A DNA stretch of 41,821 bases, from assembly GCF_000372725.1 (NCBI RefSeq), contig NW_005198259.1:3646-45466 (forward strand), written 5' to 3'. The position numbers and the translations under genes were made by a program. Below, one piece after another: positions 1-9,680 of the stretch (the stretch's first letter is position 1; every line of letters begins with the position of its first letter). The DNA is from Emiliania huxleyi CCMP1516 (Eukaryota > Haptophyta > Isochrysidales > Noelaerhabdaceae). The notes beneath the pieces were generated by a model. It did no database searches. It was not told the DNA's origin and saw nothing but the letters and a program-made list of their open reading frames with translations.

Positions 1-1696
1 TCCCAGATGTTCACCAAGAAGATTGTCGGCACGGCCAACGCCACCGCTGGCGGCTGGGGCAACCTGGGGGGCGGCGTGACGCAGCTGGTGATGCCCCAGA
101 TCATGCTCGGCTTCCTCTCGGCGACGGACAATGACATCGACCGCTCGTGGCGCCTCTGCATGATCGTGCCGGCGGCCCTCCACGTCATCTCCTCCATCGC
201 CGTCATCACCGGCCGGGACTTGCCCGACGGCAACTACCGCGAGCTCGAAAAGTCGGGCGTCAAGGAGAAGAAGAACGGCTTCAAGACTTTCGCGATCGGC
301 GTGTCCAACGTCAACACCTGGATCCTCACGATCGGCTACGCCTTCTGCTTCGGCGTCGAGCTCACGATGAACAACAAGGCGGTGAACTACTTCTACACGT
401 GACCGCGTAGTACGTGACTGCGTAGTACTCCCATAGGTGCCTAACACGAACAACAACGTACTCTTATAGGTACTACGCGGTCACGCCGCAGATCGCCGGC
501 ATCCTGGGCTCGTGCTTCGGGCTGATGAACTTGTTCGCGCGCTCGTGGGGAGGCATCCTCTCTGACGCCATGAACGTCCGGTACGGCATGCGCGGCCGCT
601 TGTGGTCCATGTGGGTCGTCCAGGCCCTCGAGGGGATGATGTGCATCATCATGGGCCAGGTCACCATCGACATGGCGTCGCCCGACCGGATGCTCAAGCC
701 GGGCTCGGACGACTTTGTGCGGCCGGTGTATAACAAGGACCCGTCCGTGCAGCCGCAGGACGGCATGTGGGGCATGTGGAACACGACGAACCCGCCGACG
801 GGCTTCCCTTACACGTGCGAACCACCCGACCCCGACCTCTCAGACACCGCCCTGCTCGCGCGGAAACTCCTCTCACCGCTTCCTTCGCGGCGCAGGTACA
901 ACACGGAGTACACCTTCACCATCAACTCCACCAAGTCGGCGTGGGTCAAGCCCTGCGGCTCCAACTCGATCAAGACTCCCGACACAGGCGTGCTCTTCTA
1001 CGGCACGGAGAACGCGATCGAGCTGCCCTTGCCGACAACCTCCAACTTCATCGTCGTCGGCGACGTGATGGACGAGGAGTGTGTCCGCAACCAGGGCACG
1101 CTCGGCGTCACGATGGTGGTGATGGTCCTCTTCTCCATCTTCGTCCAGGCGCCGTTGCGACCCTGGCCGAGATGCCGCCTCGACCCCCCCCCCCCCCCCT
1201 AGCCAGCGGCTAACGGTCCGCCCCCTCCCGCCACAGATGGCGGAAGGCCTCCACTTTGGCGTCGTCCCTTACGTGTCGGCGCCAGCCCTGGGCGTCGTCT
1301 CGGGCATGGTCGGCGCGGGCGGCAACTTTGGCGCTGTGATGGGCTCCAAGTTCATCGTGGGACCTCCCAGCGTCGGCCCCCCCTCGGTCGACAAGGGCTT
1401 CATCAACCTCGGTCCGCGTCGTGCCAGCCAGCGGAGTGTAGGTTCGCCGCCACGAGAGGCTCGCCTGATCTGCCCCGGCCCGTCCTCCCCGTCTCACAGG
1501 CGCCATCATCATGGGCACCTCGCTCCTCTTCTTTGGGATGTACTTCCCGGAGCACGGGGGCATGCTCTTCAAGAAGGGCGCCCTCGGCAACTACGACCCG
1601 CAGCTCTACAAGCCCGTCGACGGAGAACGCGGCGCTGACCAGATGGACTACTCCAAGGCCGCGGACAAGGTGACCAAGAATGGTGCGAGCGTCTGA
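1..1696 (+). CDS. NRT2: NRT2-type nitrate/nitrite transporter, 3' part, five exons
   Basis: Major-facilitator nitrate transporter of the plasma membrane. The start lies left of the window. Exons read as <1-398, 470-814, 896-1148, 1237-1411 and 1500-1696, and all phases agree, giving about 455 residues to TGA. The family signature GTANATAGGWGNLGGG is near residues 9-24 of the visible part. A second conserved stretch, LMNLFARSWGGILSD, opens exon 2, and FSIFVQ|MAEGLHFGVVPYV spans the third intron. Introns are 71, 81, 88 and 88 nt. The third (1149-1236) starts with GC after CAG and ends CAG. The second (815-895) is 27 codons with no stop, so retaining it would keep the frame. The first intron begins with a 15-mer that is the exact reverse complement of the first 15 nt of exon 2. 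Family assignment is firm; splice sites are inferred from protein continuity. Confidence 0.93.
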
Positions 1697-2062
1697 GCGA
1701 GCAACAAGAACGGGCGCTACCGCGGTGATCACCTCTGTTCGTCGGCGCCACGCGCGTGAGTCGCTCGCGCGCCGCGGTCCCGACGAGGGCACGAGACGCT
1801 CGGACCACTGAGGACGCCGCTTGTACACTTTGTAGCCGCTAGGACGCCTTAGGAAGCTCACACGTCGCTCGTCACGTGTGCTTTCGTCCGTGCGTGTGTG
1901 AGTGGGCTCGTGCACCGGTGCACGCCGTCTCGGCCCCATGCGTGTGAGTGAGCGCGCATCCCCTGAGGACGCGCCCCAGTCCCGCGAGAGGCCTCATAGC
2001 AAATGGACGGCGCGCCTGTACACAAACTAACAAACAGTGAAACGACGCCGTGGTGACCTTCC

Positions 2063-2108
<46 letters not shown>

Positions 2109-3493
2109 TGTACATGTACATGCACAGTTCTCAGTTGCACATGCAGAGGCTTCATAATTGTCGCGAGCGATATGACGATCGGCTGGCGACCCGTTAGGGT
2201 CGACAGTTGAGCTAGGGAGTGTTGCGATGACCGCCCAAATGCGAACGCAGGAGATAAGTTACTTTGCGGCGACGTTCCGAGGGAAGGATCAAGTCGCCGC
2301 TCGGTTTCATTAGAAGCTCCTTGTCACGTGAAGTTCTACGTGCGTCCACGGGGCCAAGGCGCGGCCGAGCTGTTGGAGAGAGACAGAGGTCTCTCTCGTT
2401 GCGCGTTTCAAGCCTCGACACACTCGCCCGAGCTCCACACCGGCTCCCTCGTCGGCTCGACTCGTCGGCCGCTCTCAGTCCACTGTCCTGTGTGCGCGTC
2501 CAGCCGCTGCGGTCATGCGCACAGCTCATGATGGCAGAAGCCTCTCGCGTGTTGCCCGGGGGCGTTGGGTTCGGAGTTAGTGCATTCATCGAACCACAGC
2601 CGGGATGGAAGCTTCCTGCTTCCATCTGATTAATTTTCCATGTGAGCCGATGGGTGAAGGGGAGGGAGGACGCGTGGTGGCGCTGGCCTGGAGTTCTGAG
2701 CTCACCCATTGAGGAAGTGAGGTACTGCTCCGCCCACCCTGATCCTGCTGAACAAGCTCCTCTTGTAGCTCGATCGGTCACACCGCCACCACCGCCGACG
2801 TCTCCCACCCAGTGAGACGATGGAGAGGGGGGGGGGGGGGGGACACTGCTTCGGCAGCGTGCACCTCGATCCTGTACCGTGTTTGTTATGACCCCCCCCC
2901 ATGAACACACCAGCGAGGGAGGGCGAGACGATCGAGAGGTCCCGTACCACGCGAACTCGTGACACGTCAAAGTTCGGCGTTGACTTGAGCACTGGATGTG
3001 ACACCGTTGGCTACCGGCCGGACCAGCACCGGCCGGACCAGGTACCTACTCGAGTACGACCGACCGACCGCTACCGCCAGGGCAGCCCGCCCTATAACAC
3101 AGCGACAGAGCGCAAGCGAAAGCTTAGCACCCACACCCACACCCACGCCACAGAGAGTGAGCGCTCACAGCCACAGTCAGATCCGTCTCGACAATGACAA
3201 GCCGACTCGAGGCTCGAGGAGACCCAGGGAACACGCTCAACCATACTGTGTCGGGCGGGGGAACCACCGCAGTGTCGCGACTGATGGAGACCGGCTCGAC
3301 TCGCTGCGCGCAGGTGTCCGCTCGGTGACGACAACTTCCTAGCAAAGACGCCGGGTGCGCTCGTAGCCTCACTGGCGATGTCCGGGGCGTGGCGGCGGAT
3401 TGTACTGGCGGCTATGATTCTGGACATGGCGAGTGCTGTCCAGCTGCCTCGACCAATGCTTTCGCCGCCACTGGACTGGGCTTTGAGCTCACA
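1697..3493. other. Spacer between the nitrate transporter and methyltransferase genes
   Basis: No convincing gene is visible. Open frames here are low-complexity and Arg/Ser/Pro-rich, as expected in GC-rich noncoding DNA. The stretch holds a CAA microsatellite near 2062-2108, a 14-nt G run near 2829, and several CCGGCCGGACCAG-like direct repeats near 3015-3045. Confidence 0.6.
2062..2108 (+). repeat. CAA trinucleotide microsatellite
   Basis: About 15 uninterrupted CAA units, followed directly by a short alternating ACATGTACATGTACATG run. It lies in the spacer downstream of the nitrate transporter and shows no coding role. Confidence 0.95.
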
Positions 3494-4462
3494 ATGATTC
3501 AGGCGGAGTCCGGCATTGGCCATGATGCGCTTCACGCGCCTGTCGACGTGGAAGCTGCGTATCTGCGGATGCTTGCTGGCCTTCTAACGAGCTCTTCGCT
3601 CATGTGTGAAGCCGCAGTGACGCAGGCTAAATATCTCACGTGCATGAGGATGTACATTATGGGCGGCCCATGGCCCAAGCTCGGCACGACGATGGCCGGC
3701 CATAAACGTTTGCAAAACGTTGCCACGCTCCTCCTCAACGCGCGCAGTGCCAACGTCGCTGGAAGCTACGTCGAGTGCGGCGTGTGGCGCGGCGGAATGT
3801 CCATCTTTGCCAAGGCGGTGATCGAGGTTTATCAGATGCAGCGGCGCGTGTACCTGTGTGACTCGTTCCAGGGGCTGCCTCCACCTCGTTCAGGTAGCCT
3901 GCGACCGGATGAGACCATTTACGCGTCGAAGAGTCTCAACGCCACGCTCGCCAAGGGCGAGGACACTGTGACGCGCAATTTCTACCGGTTTGGAGTGTCT
4001 ATGGAGGGGGTGCGAATGGTGCCGGGATACTTTGTTGACTCGTTGCCGGGGCTGCGTGCCGAGCTCAAGGGCCGCGGCGAGCGGCTTGCGCTGCTGAGGC
4101 TGGATGGCGATATGTACGACTCAACCATTGACATCTTTTACAACCTTTACGACCTGGTCGAGGTCGGAGGGTTCATCATCGTTGACGATTTCGGCTGGCA
4201 CGAGGATCTCATGGAGTCGTGGGGCGCGAAGGACGCGGTGCTAGACTTCCGCGCCGTGCACGGGATCGAGGACGACGCGCACATCTTCCACAACATCGAC
4301 GACGCTGGCGCATGGTTCCGCAAGGCACGCAACGTCGAGATCCGCCACCATCAGTACAAACGAGGCGTCAAGGACGGCAACTACAGCGCACTGCGCCCAA
4401 TGCCATTGCTCACGGCAAAGGACTATGCGCACCTGAGGCACAAGTGGGATCGGGCAGGGTAG
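3494..4462 (+). CDS. TylF/macrocin O-methyltransferase-like protein, intronless
   Basis: SAM-dependent O-methyltransferase of the TylF/MycF type; substrate unknown. The SAM-binding motif YVECGVWRGG is at about residues 92-101. The family's metal/acid stretch LLRLDGDMYDST is near 200-211, and VDDFGWH is near 229-235. The first in-frame ATG (3494) gives 322 residues. The frame stays open upstream to about 3389 but without an ATG. In another frame, an ATG at 3378 opens a signal-peptide-like MSGAWRRIVLAAMILDMASA, so a spliced N-terminal leader is possible. There is no internal intron, unlike most neighbours, which may point to later acquisition. In other organisms such enzymes methylate sugars or secondary metabolites; here that is only an inference. 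Confidence 0.88.
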   Translation: MIQAESGIGHDALHAPVDVEAAYLRMLAGLLTSSSLMCEAAVTQAKYLTCMRMYIMGGPWPKLGTTMAGHKRLQNVATLLLNARSANVAGSYVECGVWRGGMSIFAKAVIEVYQMQRRVYLCDSFQGLPPPRSGSLRPDETIYASKSLNATLAKGEDTVTRNFYRFGVSMEGVRMVPGYFVDSLPGLRAELKGRGERLALLRLDGDMYDSTIDIFYNLYDLVEVGGFIIVDDFGWHEDLMESWGAKDAVLDFRAVHGIEDDAHIFHNIDDAGAWFRKARNVEIRHHQYKRGVKDGNYSALRPMPLLTAKDYAHLRHKWDRAG

Positions 4463-4544
4463 AGTTGTGCGGCGGTGTGCACCCGCCCTCTTTCTCCGGT
4501 TCGATTTCAAGCTGGGAATAGGACGGGAAACACAAAATTCTCGT

Positions 4545-4548
<4 letters not shown>

Positions 4549-4613
<65 letters not shown>

Positions 4614-4631
4614 CGCGTGCTGTGTGTGTGT
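4549..4631 (+). repeat. TG dinucleotide microsatellite
   Basis: Nearly pure GT/TG repeat of about 80 nt with two short interruptions (GTGGTG and GGCGCGTGC). It lies about 90 nt after the methyltransferase stop codon, probably in its 3' untranslated region. Confidence 0.95.
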
Positions 4632-5031
4632 GGGTTTCTATTTGGCATTTCCATTCGGCTTGCGTTCAACATAGACAGCCCTTTTCCCCTTTCCCCACAC
4701 CGCGTCGTACTCTACAGCCGTCGCCATTGAGAGAGAGAATCGTAACAGCTCAGGCTTTCCAGTTCAAAACATCAGAGGGTTTTTTGTTCCAGCACCACCT
4801 TGAGCACAGCATGGTGACGGAGAGAGCGCGCACGCACAGGAGGACGTCCCGCTCGGGCACACTGATCACCACGAGGAACATGGGGGGAAAATGCACATTG
4901 CGTTTTCGGGCACGCGTCGCACAGGAGCCACTGATCGGCCAGCGATGCAGTGCACACCCCGAAGGAAAAGGGATGAAAAATTTGAGACTCGTCCGAGCGC
5001 TCCGGCATGGCATCGTGCGCTAGAGCCAAGG

Positions 5032-5610
5032 TCAGCGAAGCAGCGACGCGCAGACCGCCTCTCCCGCCGCCGTTGCAACCTCGTGAGCAGAGACCACTCT
5101 GCCATCAGACAATGTTGCGTGTGTTTTTGCGTTTTGGAGAAGAAAGACTTGCACGCACGCCGCGTGGCCCTGGTGAGCAGCGACGAGAAGCGGCGTGACT
5201 CCTTCATGCGTGCTCAGCTCGACCGATGATGGGCACGCAGCCACCAAGACTAGGACGCAGTCCACATGGCCATTTTGCGCTGCAAGATACAGCGGGGTGT
5301 ATCCTCTCCCCACTTTGAGATCTGCCCTTGCACCGGACCGAATCAGTGCCTCGACACATCCCACATGCCCAAATCGTGCTGCGACAGCAAGCGGCGTCAC
5401 CGGATGGTTGCAGCACTCGAGCATTGATGCTTGATCGGGGCGTGCTCCACGGTCCAATGCCGCAAGAATGCCACGCCTGTCTCCCATACTCGCCGCCTCA
5501 ACGAGGATCCGCTGAGGGTCATCAACGACGATCGAGTTCAGCGCATCCACGAGCGAGCCCATGTGGGCAGTTTCGATGCGTCTTTGAGCTGCAGCTATGT
5601 GCAACTCCAT
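5032..5610 (-). CDS. Small ankyrin-repeat protein
   Basis: A 192-residue open frame from ATG at 5610 to TGA at 5032, intronless. It contains about four ankyrin repeats, recognisable by the patterns TPLAVAARFGHVGCVEALI, TPLYLAAQNGHVDCVLVLV and TPLLVAAHQGHAACVQVFL at roughly residues 70-160, with a weaker repeat before them. Ankyrin repeats mediate protein binding; no catalytic domain is attached. The N-terminal 30 residues carry no recognised motif and there is no signal peptide. It may be one of a large family of stand-alone ankyrin genes common in protists; its partner is unknown. Confidence 0.85.
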   Translation of the reverse strand: MELHIAAAQRRIETAHMGSLVDALNSIVVDDPQRILVEAASMGDRRGILAALDRGARPDQASMLECCNHPVTPLAVAARFGHVGCVEALIRSGARADLKVGRGYTPLYLAAQNGHVDCVLVLVAACPSSVELSTHEGVTPLLVAAHQGHAACVQVFLLQNAKTHATLSDGRVVSAHEVATAAGEAVCASLLR

Positions 5611-6235
5611 GGCGGTCGGCAGTCGGCAAGTTTCGTCCTTGATGCCCCAAGAACGTAAATCATCAGCGAGATCTCGTCGGAGAAATTTTAACCAGATACC
5701 CGAGGGAGAGACTGTTCTTCACCTTCCTACATACATAGAGAGTACGTACATTAAAATCCCTGTGTGGAGGCGGCGTGCCGTCCTCCCATCCCTCCCTTGG
5801 TTGTCTGTTTTCTTTCTGAGAGAGTACGTACCCGAGGGTCTATCTATCTAAGGTTGGGCGTTATTTGAGCGCGAATACTTGTGACAGGGTCTGTGTACGG
5901 TAGTCGTTACTGTGAGTGATTGGCTTGAGGGGAGCACTTGGAGCACTTGGAGTGCGGTCAGTAACCGCTCATCTTCACCCTTGGGGACCCGGCCTGCACA
6001 CAGCTGGGGACCTGCCCAGGCACGACGGCAAGAACCCAAGGGTGAACCGCTCATCCAGGGCGGGAACCAGTGAGGACGAACACGCGGGGAGCGGCAAGCT
6101 GGGCAGGCGCTATCGCCTTCGCCTTCGCCGCCCCGCGCCAGCGCGTCTCGCCAGCACAGCTGGCACGAGCCCGCCCGCCCACGTCGTGCCCCACCACCCG
6201 AGCCCCCCCCTTCCCGCGCCTGCACCAGGACCACG
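5611..6235. other. Divergent intergenic region between the ankyrin and SAP-like genes
   Basis: Both flanking genes point away, so this stretch should hold both promoters. No TATA-like box can be assigned with confidence. GAGAGTACGTAC occurs twice (near 5738 and 5820). A 17-mer (5751-5767) recurs in inverse orientation at 24013-24029. A partial copy of the foldback-element arm lies near 5932-5970, followed by the 10-bp inverted pair CACCCTTGGG / CCCAAGGGTG. Confidence 0.5.
5932..5970 (+). repeat. Partial copy of the foldback-element arm (GAGCACTTG repeat)
   Basis: Contains CACTTGGAGCACTTGGAGTG followed by a diverged GGTCAGTAA, matching the tip of the inverted arms at 38792-38860 and 39370-39438. 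Only the tip is preserved here, so it is probably a solo remnant or shared short repeat. Confidence 0.65.
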
Positions 6236-6722
6236 ATGCCGCATTACGACTCGCCCGCCTCTCCAGCCGACACGCCTGTGCAGACCGGTGACTACGTCAG
6301 CATCCACTGGGACGACCTCACCATCGAAGGCACCTCAGTCAAGTGCCCGCCGCACACGGCGCGTGCCAACTCCTCGCCACCTCCCATCCTTCCCGCATCC
6401 GCCTCTCCCCGTCCGTCCCGCCTCACCGTGCCGCCGCATATGGCTGGCGTCCACCGCCGCCCCCCCTCTCGCCGCGCGCGCCACCGCCCGCCGCAAGCCG
6501 CCCTCAGGTGCCGGCCAAGGTGACCTCGGTCTCCACAGAGGGCTTCACCGCCGAGATGCTCTTCTTCCAGCCGCCGTCGAGTCTTGTCCCACGCGATTTT
6601 GACTATCTCTTTGACGACCCGGACTGGGAGCGGCTGGAGATTGGCGAGATGAGCGAGCGGCAGCGCCTCAAGTGCGTGCCGCTCCCGGCAGCGGTTCCCA
6701 CTCTCCTTCCCCTCCACGCACT

Positions 6723-6754
<32 letters not shown>

Positions 6755-7922
6755 TGCACACTGCACACGCACAGACACAGCGCTGCCTTGGTTTGACCGC
6801 CTGCTGCCTCGCTCCGGGCCCAACCGGCTCGCGCCACCCGACACGCCGACGACACGGGCCGACGACACGTCGGCTGACACGCCCACCGACGCGTGCGCAG
6901 GTACCTCTTCGACGAGCTCAAGCGTTTTGCCGTCCTTGTCAACCAGCAGCTGGCGCCGACGAACCTCGACCGCATCGTGTCGGGTGACTTCTGAGCGCCT
7001 CCCGAGACGCCCCCCCCCCCGCCGCCGCCGCCGCTACACCGGCGATGTCACCCGTGATGCCTCACCCGCCTGCGAGAGGGAAGCTGTACCGTGTTTGACC
7101 CGCCGGTCGGCCGCCCTCCTCGGTAGGCAAGCTCGAGACGCGCGGCGGGCTCGTCGAGCTGCAGCTCTGCTGCGCCAGACAGGGCCGCAACGGCATCTGC
7201 GCGCGGCCGGTCCGCTTCACGGCCGGCGGCGTCGAGCGGACGGCGGCGACGTTGGGAAAGGTGCAAGAGTACCTGGACGAGCTCGCCGCCGCCGAGCCGT
7301 CCGGTGAGGGCAGCCGCAAGGTGAAGCGCAGTGGATCCGGCTCGGGCAAGTCCCCGTCCTCGAAGCGTGCGAAGGGCGTCTCGCCGTCGCCCGAGGACGA
7401 CGACGACGAGGACGAGGAGGAGGGCGACGAGGACGAGGAGGAGGGCGACGGCGAGGCGGAGGAGGAGGGCGAGGGGGAGGAGGAGGGCGAGGAGGAGGAT
7501 CCCCTCTCCTGGCTCGAGCCCCTCGGGCCCCGCCCCCTCAAGGCGATGTGCAAGGCGTTGGGCTGCTCCCTACTGCGGCTTCGCCCAAGGCGCCCTTCCC
7601 CTCAACCTTCTCGAGCCTTCCCGCAGGCGATGGGCCTCTCCTACTACGGCTTCGCCGAAGACGCGAGCGCGATCGCCGAGCTTCTCCGCGACCGGGGCGG
7701 CCCCCACCATGCGGCGCTGCGTGAGGCTTGCCGGGCGGCTGGCTTGCGCGTGGGCGGCAAGGCTGCGGAGCTGGCGGCGAGGCTGAAGGAGTCTATCGGC
7801 TTGGGCGGCGAAGGGGAGGAGGAGGAGGAGGAGGAGGAGGAGGAGGAGGAGGAGGAGGAGGAGGAGGAGGAGGGGGAGGGGGAGGGGGAGGCGGACGAGG
7901 GGGCGGGCGAGGGCGAGGGGGA

Positions 7923-7954
<32 letters not shown>

Positions 7955-9297
7955 CGGCGGCGGCGAGGAGGGCCAGCAAGCCGGGCCGGCTGCGCCACGC
8001 GCCCGACCGGCTCAAGGCCACCGCGGACCCGCGCCCTCTCCCGCGCGCGGACCAGCGGCGGCAGCCGCGAGGGGTGGAGTGCGGCGCGGCAGCCGAGGAG
8101 GCGGCGGGGGAGGAGCCCCCCCCCCCCCCCCAGCCGGGCAAAGGAACGAGCCGCGGACGCGGGTCACGATTGCTGTAGGAGGCGCTCGAGGCGGACTCGC
8201 GACCAATCTCGCAGCGCAAGCGGCCGCGCTCCGCGGCGCTCGGCGCCGACCAGCTCGCGCGCGAGCCTCGAGCGTCCCCGCGTCTCGCTGCGGGTCACGG
8301 AGAAGATTCGGCGGTGGCAGCGCCGCCGCTCTCGGCGCCGCGCAGCGGCCACGCCTCGTCTGCACACCGCCTCCTGAGCAGACCACGTGGCCGCGCCCCG
8401 GCGGGCAAGGTCTGGTGTATGGAGGCAGGCGAGTACATCGACGAGACGGAGGCGGCAGCGGAGAAGGGGGCGGCGGCAGAGGAGGCGGTGGCAGAGGAGG
8501 CGGCGGCAGAGGAGGCGGCGGCAGAGGAGGCGGAGGCAGAGGAGGCGGAGGCTGTGGCGGAGGCTGCGGCGGGAGAGTCTTCGGTCCAGGCGGCGGTTGA
8601 AGCGGCAGTGGAGGAGGCAGTGGAGGAGGCGGCGGAAGTGGAGATGACGGAGACCGAAGCGGAGGCGGAGGCGGTTGCAGAGGCAGCGATGGCGGAGGAG
8701 CCGGCAGCGTCGGAGGTGGAGACGGCGTCTGCTGCATCGCGGCCGCCGACGCCGCGGACCGAGGGCGGCACGAATGCCCCGCGCACCAGCACGGCTTTCG
8801 CGGACATCACCTCCGAGACGATCGTCGCGCAGAGGCGCTTGGTGGCGCAGGCGCGGCTGACCCTCGAAGCTGACCTGAGGATGCTCGAGCGCTCGCCTCC
8901 GGTGTACCGCCCGCCCTCGAAGGACGTGTTTGCGGACAGCTTCGACTACGCGGGCGAGCAGGCGACGTCCTTTCGGCAGCACGTGGAAGAGGCAAAGCGG
9001 TTCCTCGAGGACCTCGAGGCGGCGCGCGAGCAAGCCAACAAGAGCCGCTCGAGCGCCAACGCGGCGCAGGCCGTCCTCGATCAGTTGCAGCAGGCTAAGG
9101 CCCACCAGGACCAGCGCCAGGCCAAGGAGGAGGAGGCGCGAACCACCTTCGCCACTCTGGCCGCGGCGAACGCCAAGGGCGACTACAGCGGCGCGCACAG
9201 CGCCGCGGTGGCGTACGCGGCGCTCGCCGAGGAGGTGAAGAACCTCAAGGACAACGAGTACGCCGCCAAGGAGCGCATCCTCGCGCGGGCGGTTTGA
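6236..9297 (+). CDS. Acidic protein with SAP-like motif and C-terminal coiled coil, six exons
   Basis: Not assignable to a named family. Exons read as 6236-6337, 6508-6671, 6901-6983, 7127-7554, 7627-about 8100 and 8179-9297; phases are consistent for the first four joins. The N-terminal part (GDYVSIHWDDLTIEG) looks like a small beta-barrel, possibly Tudor- or SH3-like. Exon 4 carries a basic PSSKRAKG patch and a long Asp/Glu tract. Exon 5 has a SAP-like helix pair (LREACRAAGLRVGGKAAELA), then a run of about 20 Glu. Exon 6 has Ala/Glu repeats and a helical, probably coiled-coil C-terminus rich in Gln, Lys and Glu. A nuclear, nucleic-acid-associated role is inferred. Intron 7555-7626 is a GC-AG intron whose start copies exon 5. 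The last intron is less certain (a candidate GC donor lies at 8101, and TGTAG precedes 8179). Two adjacent genes cannot be excluded. Confidence 0.65.
6728..6754 (+). repeat. CA microsatellite inside an intron
   Basis: Thirteen or so CA units within the 229-nt intron 6672-6900 of the acidic SAP-like gene. Confidence 0.9.
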
Positions 9298-9680
9298 CGC
9301 CAGCGACGCATCGCCCCTCTTTGCGATCCTTTCGGATGGGAGGGCGATTACTTGTCGCAACCAGGGAACGCAGCTCTGGCTGTCAGTCTGTCAGTCTGTC
9401 AGGTGGCGCAACTGGTCGCATGGCAGTCGCACACGTTACAGCGCGGCGCACAGCGGCAATATGGAGTCTGGCTTGAGCCTTGCGCAGCTAGAAGTAAGTT
9501 TGCAGCAGCTTGTGAGTTGTGTCTTGAGAGTCTTTTGCGTTGGCCGTGTGGGGATCTCGCATGTGTGAGAAGGCAGAGAAGGGAAAAGACGGGACAGCGG
9601 TGTGCTTATTCACGAAACATATGTATAGAAAAATGTACAAGTTTACAACTTTATCTTGGATTTTATGGATTATGGTCGTT
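9298..9680. other. Convergent intergenic region
   Basis: Lies between the 3' ends of the acidic SAP-like gene (+) and the kinesin gene (-). The AT-richer part at 9590-9680 probably holds the kinesin 3' untranslated region. Nothing else is recognised. Confidence 0.5.

Noticed and set aside
2212..2970. 252-codon minus-strand open frame
   Set aside because: Ser/Arg/Pro-rich, contains a homopolymer-driven Pro run, no motif; consistent with GC-rich noncoding sequence.
7811..7954. Long GAG repeat considered as a simple noncoding microsatellite
   Set aside because: It lies in frame between the SAP-like motif and later exons and encodes a Glu tract; kept as coding.
8314..8700. Gly-rich and Pro-rich overlapping frames on both strands
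   Set aside because: They are shadows of the Ala/Glu repeat-coding frame of the acidic SAP-like gene.
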